A stretch of 40,239 nucleotides of DNA, taken from assembly GCA_030616775.1 (NCBI GenBank), contig JAUWWQ010000040.1, forward strand, positions 1-40,239. Reading direction: 5' to 3'. The stretch is from Planctomycetota bacterium. GTDB lineage: Bacteria; Planctomycetota; Phycisphaerae; UBA1845. Positions 16,661-26,009 of this stretch are shown one piece after another. The position numbers were made by a program, and so were the translations under genes. The notes beneath the pieces are model-generated. The model searched no databases. It was not told the origin of the DNA and saw nothing but the letters and a program-made list of their open reading frames with translations. Each line of letters starts with the position of its first letter. Position 1 is the stretch's first letter.

Positions 16661-17851
16661 ATGGGAATAGGCGGAATAGTGACCAGTTCCAACAGAGCGA
16701 AACCCTCAGCTGCTACCAGCGACGCACGATGGCAGATGGACTTCAGTCTGCCCGCCGAAGATACACTGCTCGTCCGGTTGTCCGGGGACTGGAAGTTGCA
16801 GAATGAATTGCCATCCGCGACCGGGGTGAGCCAGCAGTTCGAATCGAGTCAGGCTATCCGTATCCTCACGTTCGATACGCAAGGGCTGACCGGTTGGGAC
16901 AGCGGCCTCGTCAGCTTCCTGCTCAACGTTCTCACTGAGTGCAAGAGTAGGGGACTCGAAGCAGAAAAAGGAGGGCTACCAGAGGGCGTACGGCGGCTCC
17001 TGGACCTCGCCACGGCCGTCCCGGAGAAGAAGGACATCGGCAAAGGGGTGAAGCACACCTCCTTCCTCGCTCTTGTCGGAGGAGAAGTCATCAGCGCGGT
17101 CGCGTCGACGGTGGAAATGGTGCGTTTCATCGGCGAGGCCACGATTGCGTTGGGGGCTTTTCTTCGGGGCAAGGCCAGCTATCGGCGATCGGACCTGATG
17201 TTGATCATCCAGGAGTGTGGCGCGCAGGCCCTGCCCATCGTATCACTGATCAGCTTTCTGGTCGGGTTGATCCTGGCGTTCGTGGGGGCGGTGCAGCTCC
17301 TGCAGTTCGGTGCGCAGATCTACGTGGCTAACCTCGTCGGGGTCGCCATGACGCGTGAGATGGGCGCGATGATGGCCGCCATCATCATGGCCGGGCGCAC
17401 CGGGGCGGCGTTTGCCGCTCAACTCGGCACCATGACGGTAAATGAAGAGATCGACGCACTGAAGACCTTGGGCATCTCGCCCATGGAGTTTCTGGTGTTG
17501 CCGCGGATGCTCGCTCTCATTCTGATGATGCCGCTGCTTTGTTTGTATGCGGATCTGGTGGGCATGATCGGCGGGTTGATCGTCGGTGTAGGCATGCTGG
17601 ACATCACCTTTGTCGAGTACTTCAACCAGACCATCGAGGGAGTCGGTCTCAACGACATCGCCATGGGAGTGGTCAAGGGCGCCGTGTTCGGTGTGCTCGT
17701 CGCCCTCTCCGGGTGCATGAGAGGCATGCAGAGCGGACGCAGCGCCTCGGCGGTTGGTATCGCGGCCACCTCGGCGGTGGTAACGGCGATTGTCTTCATC
17801 ATTGTGACCGACGCGATCTTCGCGGTTGTGACGAACATCATCGGCGTTTAA
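16661..17851 (+). CDS. mlaE: MlaE-family ABC permease with N-terminal STAS-like domain
   Basis: A 396-aa inner-membrane permease of an MCE-type lipid transporter. About residues 25-125 form a STAS-like domain (LVRLSGDWKL, ILTFDTQGLTGWDSGLVSFL), an arrangement known in many MlaE homologues. Residues about 140-396 carry the MlaE core: IQECGAQALPIVSLISFLVG, AMTREMGAMMAAIIMAGRTG, AAQLGTMTVNEEIDALKTLG and LGISPMEFLVLPR, with about five membrane helices. It works with the ATPase encoded 10 bp downstream and the MCE protein to move phospholipids between membranes. No clear ribosome-binding site precedes ATG 16661, so the exact start is uncertain (GTG 16679 is an alternative). Confidence 0.92.
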   Translation: MGIGGIVTSSNRAKPSAATSDARWQMDFSLPAEDTLLVRLSGDWKLQNELPSATGVSQQFESSQAIRILTFDTQGLTGWDSGLVSFLLNVLTECKSRGLEAEKGGLPEGVRRLLDLATAVPEKKDIGKGVKHTSFLALVGGEVISAVASTVEMVRFIGEATIALGAFLRGKASYRRSDLMLIIQECGAQALPIVSLISFLVGLILAFVGAVQLLQFGAQIYVANLVGVAMTREMGAMMAAIIMAGRTGAAFAAQLGTMTVNEEIDALKTLGISPMEFLVLPRMLALILMMPLLCLYADLVGMIGGLIVGVGMLDITFVEYFNQTIEGVGLNDIAMGVVKGAVFGVLVALSGCMRGMQSGRSASAVGIAATSAVVTAIVFIIVTDAIFAVVTNIIGV

Positions 17852-17861
17852 GGGCTAGTGT

Positions 17862-18644
17862 ATGGTTGTTGATGCGATGAAACAGGAAACCCATATCACG
17901 GTGCGGAACCTGACGATGGCGTACGGGGATTTCGTGATTCAGCGCGACTTGAGCTTCACCGTCAATCGCGGCAACGTGTTCATCATCATGGGCGGCAGCG
18001 GCTGTGGCAAGAGTACGCTCATGCGGCACCTGATAGGTCTCAAGGCTCCGGCAGAAGGAGAGGTGTTGTATGGAGACACGGACTTCTGGGCCGCCGACCT
18101 GGCTGACCGGCAGCGCATGATGAGGCACTTCGGAGTGCTTTACCAGAGCGGTGCCTTGTGGAGTTCCATGACGTTGGCTGAGAACGTCGGCCTTCCCTTG
18201 GGGGAGTATACCGATCTGAGTCCGAGCGACATCCGCGAAGTGACGTCTTTGAAACTCGCACTCGTCGGCCTGGCGGGGTTCGAGGAGTTCTATCCATCGG
18301 AGATCAGCGGCGGTATGCAGAAACGGGCCGGACTTGCCCGGGCGATGGCACTGGATCCCGACATCCTCTTCTTTGACGAGCCTTCGGCAGGTTTGGACCC
18401 CATCAGCGCCCGCCTGCTCGATGATCTAATACTCGAACTCAGGGACAGCCTCGGGGCAACCGTGGTTGTTGTAACGCACGAACTCGCCAGCATATTCGCC
18501 ATTGGGGACAACTCCGTCTTTCTCGATCCGGAGACACGGACCATGATTGCGGTCGGGAACCCAAAGGCGCTGCGCGACGAATCCAAGGACCCAAAGGTGC
18601 ATCGTTTCCTCACGCGGGGTGAGTCGACCTTGCCAGCGGAATGA
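17862..18644 (+). CDS. mlaF: MlaF-family ABC transporter ATPase
   Basis: A 260-aa ABC ATPase. Walker A GGSGCGKST, Q-loop region VLYQSGALWSSMTLAENV (typical of MlaF), signature ISGGMQKRAGLARA, Walker B ILFFDEPSAGLDP, and switch His in VVTHEL are all present. It powers the MlaE-like permease encoded 10 bp upstream and the MCE protein downstream. Translation could begin at ATG 17862 or at ATG 17877; neither has a strong ribosome-binding site, and coupling to the permease gene is likely. Confidence 0.93.
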   Translation: MVVDAMKQETHITVRNLTMAYGDFVIQRDLSFTVNRGNVFIIMGGSGCGKSTLMRHLIGLKAPAEGEVLYGDTDFWAADLADRQRMMRHFGVLYQSGALWSSMTLAENVGLPLGEYTDLSPSDIREVTSLKLALVGLAGFEEFYPSEISGGMQKRAGLARAMALDPDILFFDEPSAGLDPISARLLDDLILELRDSLGATVVVVTHELASIFAIGDNSVFLDPETRTMIAVGNPKALRDESKDPKVHRFLTRGESTLPAE

Positions 18645-18691
18645 AATGGAGGCATGGGCCGCCTTGGTAAGAGGACTGGCCTGGATAACCC

Positions 18692-19744
18692 ATGAGTAAG
18701 AGAGCAAATCCAGCAGTGATTGGCGGCTTCGTCGTGGGGGCTGTGGTCCTGGCCGTTGCCGGCCTCGCGTACTTCGGTGGCGGCGAGTTCCTCGCCAAGA
18801 AGTACACGTATGTGGCATTCTTCGAAGGCTCGCTGAAAGGCCTGAACATCGGAGCGCCCGTCACCTTCAGGGGGGTCAGGATCGGTACGGTGTCAAATGT
18901 CGTAGTTCGCTACGATAGTACCGACCAGAGTGTGCGACTACCCGTCTACTTCGAGCTCGAACAAGGTCGAGTGGATACGGTCCAGGAGCGTACCCGCGAT
19001 CCTCACCGGAACATACGCGCGCTGATCCATGATGGCCTCAGAGCGCAGCTCGTTACACAGAGCTTCGTCACGGGGCAGATCGCTGTGGAAATCGACTTTC
19101 ATCCCAATACGCCTGCGGTGTTTGTAGGTGCTGATACGCACTACCCCGAGTTTCCAACGATACCATCTACAGTGGAAAAGATGGGAAAGGCGCTCGAGGA
19201 TTTTGATCTCCAAGGACTGTTGAGCAACATCGAAAGTGCGGTAGAAGGCATTGACGAACTGGCCCAGTCCCCGAAGCTGAGAGATGCCATCGCTTCGCTT
19301 GATGAGACCATCAAGGACTTCGGAAAGCTTGCCCGAGACGTTAACGCCAAGGTGGATCCGATTGCCGGCGACATCGACGAAACGGCCACCGCCGCACGCC
19401 GGACCCTGGATCAGGTCACTGAGTCCATTGCGTCTGTGGAGGGTACCGTGAACCCAGCGATCGAGGACGCACGGAAACTCATTCAAGACGTCGACGGGCA
19501 CATCACTCCGGTCGTAACGAACTTTGTGCAGACCGCAGAAGCGGCACAAGCAGCGCTTGAACAAGCGAGAGAAGCGCTCGAGGTCGCGAAGAACGCCATA
19601 GCCGAGGATTCAGAGTTGTACTACTCGGTCGTTAACACTCTCAGGGAGCTAGCGGCGGCGGCCGGCTCCATCCGCATTCTGGTCGATTATCTTGAACAAC
19701 ACCCCGAAGCCTTACTACAAGGCAAGGGTGCACCAGGAGAATAG
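18692..19744 (+). CDS. MCE-domain (MlaD-like) lipid-transport protein
   Basis: A 350-aa protein: one N-terminal membrane helix (about 8-28), an MCE domain (about 38-125: YVAFFEGSLKGLNIGAPVTF, RGVRIGTVSNVVV, LRAQLVTQSFVTGQIAVEID), then a long amphipathic alpha-helical tail to the C-terminus (DLQGLLSNIESAVEGIDEL ... AAAGSIRILVDYLEQHPEAL). MCE proteins form hexameric rings; helical tails of this kind form a tunnel or needle towards the outer membrane, as in PqiB. The tail is longer than in E. coli MlaD (about 180 aa), nearer to a single-MCE PqiB-like or Mce protein. Its stop overlaps the potential GTG start of the next gene. Confidence 0.9.
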   Translation: MSKRANPAVIGGFVVGAVVLAVAGLAYFGGGEFLAKKYTYVAFFEGSLKGLNIGAPVTFRGVRIGTVSNVVVRYDSTDQSVRLPVYFELEQGRVDTVQERTRDPHRNIRALIHDGLRAQLVTQSFVTGQIAVEIDFHPNTPAVFVGADTHYPEFPTIPSTVEKMGKALEDFDLQGLLSNIESAVEGIDELAQSPKLRDAIASLDETIKDFGKLARDVNAKVDPIAGDIDETATAARRTLDQVTESIASVEGTVNPAIEDARKLIQDVDGHITPVVTNFVQTAEAAQAALEQAREALEVAKNAIAEDSELYYSVVNTLRELAAAAGSIRILVDYLEQHPEALLQGKGAPGE

Positions 19745-19746
19745 TG

Positions 19747-20355
19747 ATGCACGCTGCACGTTGGCGGGTTTTGGCAATCATCCTTACGCTTTCCTCGCTG
19801 CTCTTGGCTGGATGCGCGAAATCCAAGCCCGCGAGATTCTACATGTTGACCAGTGGTGTCGGGTTGCAGGCAGGTGCCCCGCCAGCGCCTGGCGAGAAAG
19901 GGATCTCGCTGACGGTCCGCCCCATCGAGTTCCCGGAGTATCTGAATCGCCCACAAATCGTGACACGCACGAGCCCCAATCGGATCGAGCTTGCGGAGTT
20001 CCATCGCTGGGCGGAGCCTTTGGGACAGAGCTTCGCGCGGGCGCTTACCGGGAATCTGTCGGCTCTACTATCGACCGAGCGCGTCGTTCTCCTTCCGTGG
20101 AGGGGCGGTGGCCCCGCAGACCACCGGATTACCATGGACGTTATTCGTTTCGATGGCACACCCGGAGGCGAAGTGTCACTGATTGCCCGGTGGACTCTTC
20201 TCGGCCCCGACGGAAACGAGCTTACTCCACCAAGACGGTCACGGATTACGGCGTCAACACGTCAGACCGGCTATGAGGGTGTAGCCGAAGCTATGAGCGA
20301 GGCGGTGGGCGAGCTCAGCCGTGAAATCGTTGCTGCAATCAGAGGCCATCGATGA
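19747..20355 (+). CDS. ABC-type transport auxiliary lipoprotein (PqiC-like)
   Basis: A 202-aa lipoprotein with lipobox LLAGC (Cys23) and mature start KPARFYMLT, the hallmark of the PqiC/DUF330 (ABC_trans_aux, PF03886) family. Other shared blocks are SLTVRPIEFPEYLNRPQIVT, EFHRWAEPLGQSFARALTGN and the C-terminal YEGVAEAMSEAVGELSREI helix. PqiC proteins are outer-membrane lipoproteins that dock MCE needles. The gene directly follows the MCE gene (stop at 19742-19744; a GTG at 19744 overlaps it, but ATG 19747 is equally good), completing a permease-ATPase-MCE-lipoprotein operon. It converges with the RND pump gene, leaving only 4 bp and no visible terminator. Confidence 0.88.
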   Translation: MHAARWRVLAIILTLSSLLLAGCAKSKPARFYMLTSGVGLQAGAPPAPGEKGISLTVRPIEFPEYLNRPQIVTRTSPNRIELAEFHRWAEPLGQSFARALTGNLSALLSTERVVLLPWRGGGPADHRITMDVIRFDGTPGGEVSLIARWTLLGPDGNELTPPRRSRITASTRQTGYEGVAEAMSEAVGELSREIVAAIRGHR

Positions 20356-20359
20356 TTCG

Positions 20360-23300
20360 TCAGCACGCGTGCGGAACCGGCGGGGCCGTGTCTGGCGGCA
20401 CGCCGCGTGCCCGCCGTCCACTGTGAGAGCCCACGTCGCCCGGACAGACGCTGCCATGCCAGAGCCAACATACCAAGCGTCTCGAGTCGTCGACGATCAA
20501 GAATAGAGCCGGGACGACGAGAAGTACGAGTATGGTGGCAAACGCAAGGCCGAAAGCGATGGACACGGCCATTGGGATCAGTGATTGCGCCTGTGCACTG
20601 CGTTCGATCAGCAGAGGAAACAGACCGGCGATGGTCGTGATCGATGTCACCGCCACAGCTCTGAATCGCGATTCCCCGGCATCCGCCACAGCGTCACGGA
20701 CACTCATACCTTCAGCCATATTCAAGCGGACACGATCCACCAACACCAGCGAATCGTTCACAACAATTCCTGCGAGGGCGGTCATGCCGAACACGCTCAT
20801 CAGCGTCAGGTCGTACCCGAGAACCGCATGGCCCAAAACCGCGCCAATAATGGCTAGGGGTATGGCAGCCATGATGACGATGGGCTGTATGTACGACCGT
20901 AGAATCGTCCCCAGCAGGGCAAACATCGCCACCGCAGCAATGGCGCCGGCACGAACGAGGCTTCTCAACGATTCTGCAATACGGCTGTGGTGTCCATCGA
21001 TGACATAGGTGATTCCAGGGTAGCGCTCGGCAAGCCCGGGCAGGAAATCCGAGACCAGATGCTGGACGATCCGCTCGCCGTTGGCTCTGCGCTCGTCCAC
21101 GTCGGCCTGGATCCTGACGCGCCTCAGGCCGTCTTGCCGCGTGATTTTGGCGTAGCCGCGCGCGAGTCTTGTATCGGCCACTTCCTGAAGCGGGATTTCA
21201 GCGCCGTTCGAGCTGCGAATGCGTAGGTTCTCAAAAGCGCCAAGGCTCTGCCGATCTGGATCGGCGTAGCTTACAACCACCTTCACCTCGCTTTGCCCGC
21301 GCCGCAGTCGGACCGCCTCCTGACCGTGGACGCTGTGACGAAGTTGAGCGGCCAGCTCGGCCACCGTCACGCCGACTGCGCGTGCCCCCGGCTTCGGCAG
21401 GACCTGCAACTCACGCTTACCAGGACGCAGGCTGATCTCCACGTCGAAGACCCCATCGTAGGAAGCCAGCTTGGCACGAACCTCGCCCGCCGCGCGCCGA
21501 AGCTCTTCCAGGTTCTCTCCCAGGAGACGAATCTCGACCGGTTTCACCGTTGGGCCGGGTTCCTGTCGCGTAACCGCCAACGTCTCGGCGCCGGGGATGT
21601 TGCCGATGCCTTCTCTCCAGCAATTGATGACCTCGGCGATGTCCACACGCCGCAGCTCGGCCGGCATCAGCTCGATCGAGACCTCACCAAGGGCACTACT
21701 GCGCTCGGGAATGAAGTCGGCCCACTCTCCCATAACAGTGTAAACCTGCTGCACAAGCTTGCCTGGCGCGGCGGGCGTCAGATGAGGATGAGAATTCAAC
21801 TCGTATGCTGCCTGCTCCATGCGGTCGACAGCGGCTTGTGTGACGGCGATGGGTGTGCCCTCAGGAAACTGCACACGGGCTCGCATGACGTTCGAATCAG
21901 TCTTGGAAAACATCACAAATGGCACTCTTCCCCCAAGGACCAGCCCCGTGCAGACCAGGAACATTGCGACGGCGGTGGCAAGGACCAAACGCCGAGCTGA
22001 AAGACAGTACCGCAGGGCCGGGCGGTACCAGCGCACGATGATCTCGTCGATCAAGGTGTCAAGGCGATGGCGGATCCTCCGGCGCAACGACGGCGGTGAG
22101 TCGGCAGCCCCGAGGTCCGTCGTCCACGCCTGCAGATGCGATGGCAGGATCAGAAACACCTCGACAGCAGATGCAGCGACAGCTGCAATCACCACGACGG
22201 GTAGAATGTAGATCAGCTTACCCATCACGCCTTCGACGAACATCAGAGGAATGAACGCGATGATTGTTGTGGCTGAGGATGCCAGCACCGGTATCGCCAT
22301 CCGCCTCGTACCTTCCACGGCTGCCAGATCGGGCGATAGCCCCCGCCGAGCCTGCGACCGAACGCTGTCTGCAATCACGATGGCGTCGTCAACGATGATG
22401 CCCGTGGCCATCAGCAGGCCCAGAAGGCTGATCATGTTCAGGGTTCCGCCCATCAGCCCAAGTGCGGCGGTGGCACCCGCGAGGGCCACGGGGATCCCCA
22501 GAGCGACGGCCAACGCCGATGGCAGGTTGACAAACAGCAGCAGAGATAGAATGACCAGAGCCATACCCATCACCGCATTTTGACCGAGCATCTGGAGTCG
22601 GGCTTCGACGTCACGGGAAGTGTCGCCCCAAATCGACAGTCTGATCCCCGCAGGAAGCTGTGTACGGTAGGTCTCGACAATGTCCCGAGCGGCCTCAGCG
22701 ACCGTACTGACGTCCTCGCGACTCGTCTTGAACACTTTGACCATTGCGCCAGGTTCGCCGTTGACGCGACCGGACACCGTCACCTCTTCAAACGAATCTC
22801 TGACCAATGCAATCTGTCCAAGCCGGACCGACGTGCCGTCCGGCAGTGTAATGACCGGAAGATCTTTGAAGTCCTGCGCGGTGTAACGCTGTCCAAGCGT
22901 CCGCACGTTGATCTCTTCCTCAGAAGCCCGGATGATCCCAGCCGGAAGATCCAGGCTATTTCGGGCTACCGCTTCGACGACGTGTTGCAGCTTCAATCCG
23001 TACCGACTCAGCGACTCCTGCGAAAGTCGAATGGACACTTCGTAGTCGCGAACTCCGGAAAGGCTTACCTGTGAGATGGCCGGGTGCCTCAACAGTCTCC
23101 TGCGGAGGCTTTCCGCCACATGCTTGACCGTACGCTCGGAAACTGGCCCATGCACACCGATATTCATGACCTGGTTACGGACGATGAATTCGGAGACCAC
23201 CGGCTCTTCCGTCTCCTCGGGAAAGGTGGTAATCGCGTTGACCCGTTGCTGAATCTGCCGGATGAGTTCGAGCGCCGGCGCGACCGACGGGTCAAACTCG

Positions 23301-23584
23301 GCATACACCTGACCGGTGTCCTCGCTGGCATACGAGGTTACCCGACGGACGCCGGCGATACCTTCGATGGCTTGTTCCACCTCCATGCAGACCGATCGTT
23401 CGACATCCTTCGGGCTTGCGCCCGGGTAGGGCACAGTAATCACCACATAGTCAAGCGACGTGTCGGGGAAGCTCTCGCGCGGAATGCCCAGGCCGACGAT
23501 GACACCCGTCACCAGAATGCCTACGGCAAGAAGGTTCCCGAAGACGTGATTGCCAGCGCAAGATGTCAATAACCCACGTACCAT
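20360..23584 (-). CDS. RND efflux pump, inner-membrane transporter (HAE1/AcrB family)
   Basis: About 1074 aa starting at ATG 23584, which gives the standard RND N-terminus (short, then GNLLAVGILVTGVIVG as TM1 and RESFPDTSLDYVVITVPYPG). Further family signs: the TM4 proton-relay pair in GIIVDDAIVIAD, the periplasmic PN/PC subdomains, and the second-half repeat with GIVVNDSLVLVDRV. It is a proton-driven exporter of drugs, metals or lipophilic compounds; sequence alone does not show which, and no metal-type (CusA) Met cluster was identified. It lies 13 bp after the membrane-fusion-protein gene. No TolC-type outer-membrane gene is in the window. The C-terminal 40 or so residues (Arg/Gly/Pro-rich) extend beyond the usual end and may be nonessential. 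Confidence 0.93.
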   Translation of the reverse strand: MVRGLLTSCAGNHVFGNLLAVGILVTGVIVGLGIPRESFPDTSLDYVVITVPYPGASPKDVERSVCMEVEQAIEGIAGVRRVTSYASEDTGQVYAEFDPSVAPALELIRQIQQRVNAITTFPEETEEPVVSEFIVRNQVMNIGVHGPVSERTVKHVAESLRRRLLRHPAISQVSLSGVRDYEVSIRLSQESLSRYGLKLQHVVEAVARNSLDLPAGIIRASEEEINVRTLGQRYTAQDFKDLPVITLPDGTSVRLGQIALVRDSFEEVTVSGRVNGEPGAMVKVFKTSREDVSTVAEAARDIVETYRTQLPAGIRLSIWGDTSRDVEARLQMLGQNAVMGMALVILSLLLFVNLPSALAVALGIPVALAGATAALGLMGGTLNMISLLGLLMATGIIVDDAIVIADSVRSQARRGLSPDLAAVEGTRRMAIPVLASSATTIIAFIPLMFVEGVMGKLIYILPVVVIAAVAASAVEVFLILPSHLQAWTTDLGAADSPPSLRRRIRHRLDTLIDEIIVRWYRPALRYCLSARRLVLATAVAMFLVCTGLVLGGRVPFVMFSKTDSNVMRARVQFPEGTPIAVTQAAVDRMEQAAYELNSHPHLTPAAPGKLVQQVYTVMGEWADFIPERSSALGEVSIELMPAELRRVDIAEVINCWREGIGNIPGAETLAVTRQEPGPTVKPVEIRLLGENLEELRRAAGEVRAKLASYDGVFDVEISLRPGKRELQVLPKPGARAVGVTVAELAAQLRHSVHGQEAVRLRRGQSEVKVVVSYADPDRQSLGAFENLRIRSSNGAEIPLQEVADTRLARGYAKITRQDGLRRVRIQADVDERRANGERIVQHLVSDFLPGLAERYPGITYVIDGHHSRIAESLRSLVRAGAIAAVAMFALLGTILRSYIQPIVIMAAIPLAIIGAVLGHAVLGYDLTLMSVFGMTALAGIVVNDSLVLVDRVRLNMAEGMSVRDAVADAGESRFRAVAVTSITTIAGLFPLLIERSAQAQSLIPMAVSIAFGLAFATILVLLVVPALFLIVDDSRRLVCWLWHGSVCPGDVGSHSGRRARGVPPDTAPPVPHAC

Positions 23585-23597
23585 CGTCAGACACTCA

Positions 23598-25091
23598 CTA
23601 TTCTTCCTGTGCAACTTGCCCCGCAGAGTTCGACAATGCCAGGCGCGCGACGTCCTGGCCCGTCGTTGCGAACTCGGCCGGTGCAGCGTGACCTGGCTTA
23701 TCCCATCCGTTCGGTGCGGAATCCAGCGTTTTCTGCAGTGCAACCTGCATCCCAACCACCGGGTCGGCCAGACGCGACACGACTAGCCGCTCGCCCGGCT
23801 TGAGCTGACTTCTGTGCGGATTGTTGTGGTCACGGTAGTCGACGAGGACTTCGTCGCCAATCGTGCGCAGGATACTCACTTCCCGGCGCCCGAGGTGACC
23901 AAGACCCTGATTGGATCCCTCGGCCGCCGATTCGAACACGTAGACCCAGCGATCCTCGTGGATAGCGTGCCAGGGGATCAGTACTGCCTCGGCAAGTGGT
24001 TCTGCTGGAAGTTCGGCTCGGCAGTGCATTCCGATCGAGATTGTGGGCGCAGCACCACGCGACCAGGCATTCCGACCTCCGGCCATGTCCGCGCCACGGA
24101 CCTCAACGATCATGCGGGCCGTCCGCGTCACCTCATCCATGCGTTCCAAGCGTGCCACGTGTCCGCGCCATGTGGCTTCTTGGCCTGAGACTGACCATGC
24201 GATCTTGACCTCAGGCCCCTGTTGATCCGAGTCTTGCCTGAGTGCCTGCGGCTGGACGTGTCGATCCAGCCAACGCAGCTCACGCGGATCCACGCTGATG
24301 GGAAGCTCAAAGGCCTCCATGTCGGTGAGCGTCGCGATGGACAGATGGGCGGTCACCATCTGCGACTGATATGCTTTGACCGATTCGACCCGCGCGGTGA
24401 ACGGGCAGAAGATCTTGGTGTGTTCCAGATCGTGCCGTGCCTGCAGCAGCCTGGCACGTGCTGCGTCGAGCCGGGCTTGTGTCTCTTGCTTCAGATGAGG
24501 CGCTGTGGCCCGGTGGTTCCTGAACTGCACGACCAGATCCTGCCTTTGCAGATACTTCTGATGGGTTGCGTCCAGACCCTGCCGTGTTCCAACGCTTTCC
24601 TGCTCCAGAAGTCGCTTTGAAGTCAGATAGTCCCGTTCGTCAATCGCCAGCATCTTCTGTGCAATGATGATGCGCGCATCCAGGTTGGCCATCTCCTGAT
24701 CGTGGCGTGCGAGTGCCGCCATAAGCGCCCGCACTTCCGCCTCAGCTTGCTGAACCCGCGCTTGATAGACTGATGGATCCAGTTCGAAGAGCAGCGTACC
24801 CTTGGCGATGATCTTCCCTTCGGCCAAGTCGGCATGCGAAAAGACCAGCTCGCCACTCACCTGTGGGACGATCTGAACCTGGTTCTTCGGCCGCACCGTT
24901 CCATAGCCGACAACCGGGATGACGGCGGTCCGTGGTACAACCGTCCGGACGGCCACAGCGGGCACGTGAGAGGTTACCACATGTGCCCCTGGCGCAGGTG
25001 TGGATTGCATCAGCCAAACCATGGCTCCGCCGCCACACAGGACAACGGCAAGGGGGAGGGCCAATCGGACACTACGGCGTAGCAGATCCAT
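23598..25091 (-). CDS. RND efflux periplasmic adaptor (membrane fusion protein, HlyD/AcrA type)
   Basis: A 497-aa adaptor: N-terminal membrane anchor (about 8-28), barrel-sandwich (lipoyl) halves (VQIVPQVSGELVFSHADLAE ... LFELDPSVYQARVQQAEAEV and KIFCPFTARVESVKAY), a central alpha-hairpin (about 125-235) and beta-barrel plus membrane-proximal domains. The lipoyl link TIFCPF-type block confirms the family. The start is fixed by a near-perfect AGGAGGTGA centred at about 25100 on the opposite strand. That site and the start lie inside the 3' end of the receiver gene (20-bp overlap), so translation is probably coupled. It connects the RND pump to an outer-membrane channel encoded elsewhere. Confidence 0.92.
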   Translation of the reverse strand: MDLLRRSVRLALPLAVVLCGGGAMVWLMQSTPAPGAHVVTSHVPAVAVRTVVPRTAVIPVVGYGTVRPKNQVQIVPQVSGELVFSHADLAEGKIIAKGTLLFELDPSVYQARVQQAEAEVRALMAALARHDQEMANLDARIIIAQKMLAIDERDYLTSKRLLEQESVGTRQGLDATHQKYLQRQDLVVQFRNHRATAPHLKQETQARLDAARARLLQARHDLEHTKIFCPFTARVESVKAYQSQMVTAHLSIATLTDMEAFELPISVDPRELRWLDRHVQPQALRQDSDQQGPEVKIAWSVSGQEATWRGHVARLERMDEVTRTARMIVEVRGADMAGGRNAWSRGAAPTISIGMHCRAELPAEPLAEAVLIPWHAIHEDRWVYVFESAAEGSNQGLGHLGRREVSILRTIGDEVLVDYRDHNNPHRSQLKPGERLVVSRLADPVVGMQVALQKTLDSAPNGWDKPGHAAPAEFATTGQDVARLALSNSAGQVAQEE

Positions 25092-25653
25092 CCTTCACCT
25101 CCTTCCCGATATGTGCCTGTCTGTGACGGCAGGTTCGGGCAACGTCAGACATGGAACGCAGATCAAGTGTACCCGCGCCGCAGCTCCGGATCTCCGCGAT
25201 GATTCGACGACACGAAGCGATCCGTACGGCCCTGTTCGTAAGGGACCTGACTTTCGTCACAAAGCCTGGCAACCCCAGAAAGACTGCCCACTTTGTGACA
25301 TACGCCTCACATCCAAGATGTCGGTATTCTTCAGCTTGCCGCCGGTCGTCTGTAGTGGTCATCATGATGACCGGCACCCAGCTATACCGCCAGTCGCTCT
25401 TGAGGGTTCCGAGCACGTCAAGAGCGCCCACCCTTGGAAGTCCGCAATCAAGAAGAACGAGTAACGGAGGCAACGTCACATCCTTGCAGCCTCTCCACGC
25501 GTCGCGAACCAACGCAAACGTCTCTGCGCCGTCGCGCCCCCTGTAGAGATTGTTGACGATACCGGTGTCCCGGAGACTTGCCTCCGCCAGTTCAGCGTGG
25601 CCGTCGCTAGCCTCTCCGATGAACACATCAATTGGCTTGATTCTCTTCTGCAT
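25072..25653 (-). CDS. Degenerate response-regulator receiver protein
   Basis: About 193 aa from ATG 25653 (GGAG 7 nt upstream; ATG 25695 is an alternative). Residues about 8-140 match the Rcp1-like single-domain receivers in layout: an ELAEASLRDTGIVNNLYRGR block, phospho-acceptor Asp in LLVLLDCGLPRVGALDVL, Thr in VIMMTTTDD, and the conserved Lys in CEAYVTKW. However, the acidic pair that binds Mg2+ after beta-1 (normally E-D or D-D) reads G-E-A-S here, so one acid is lost and phosphorylation may be weakened. There is no DNA-binding domain; a basic C-terminal tail of about 45 residues has no recognised fold. It overlaps the adaptor gene by 20 bp and so belongs to the efflux operon, perhaps as a protein-interaction regulator. 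Confidence 0.7.
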   Translation of the reverse strand: MQKRIKPIDVFIGEASDGHAELAEASLRDTGIVNNLYRGRDGAETFALVRDAWRGCKDVTLPPLLVLLDCGLPRVGALDVLGTLKSDWRYSWVPVIMMTTTDDRRQAEEYRHLGCEAYVTKWAVFLGLPGFVTKVRSLTNRAVRIASCRRIIAEIRSCGAGTLDLRSMSDVARTCRHRQAHIGKEVKDGSATP

Positions 25654-25974
25654 CTCCAAGCTCCGGTCAAAACCCTCCGGGAGGATCTCCTGCATCTGCG
25701 GAACCCGACGAGGCAACCATTGCCGTGAACGCCTCCTCTGTGCTGCGCTACGCAAGGATCCTGGCAAGAGGCGTTTCGTAGTAGGGCAACAGACCGATCT
25801 CGTGTTGAGAATCATGTTGCCCCGCGCGAACCTCCGTGCGATCTCTGTTGCAGGAAGCGTGTTGCGCCCCCTGATGCAAACCAGGTCAAAACGCAGCATG
25901 TACGAAAATCAACGTCCACCCGGAGCCGCGCCACCCCCAGGTGAACGCCAGGACAAGAGCCCCCGCGTCTCCCC

Positions 25975-26009
25975 TTGGATAAAACACGCTGCCCGGCTAG
26001 CCGAGCAGC
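25975..26009 (-). terminator. Rho-independent terminator of the 36-aa peptide gene
   Basis: On the minus strand a stem with arms GCTGCTCGGC and GCCGGGCAGC (one mismatch, 2-nt loop TA) is followed by GTGTTTTATC. It begins within the last codons of the 36-aa gene, and its TAG stop lies at the loop. This separates the small gene from the receiver-efflux operon downstream on the same strand. Confidence 0.6.

Noticed and set aside
20532-23780. Many long plus-strand open frames across the RND and adaptor genes
   Set aside because: They are antisense shadows of GC-rich codons: Arg/Pro/Ser-rich, without domains or start signals, while the minus strand encodes recognisable transporters.
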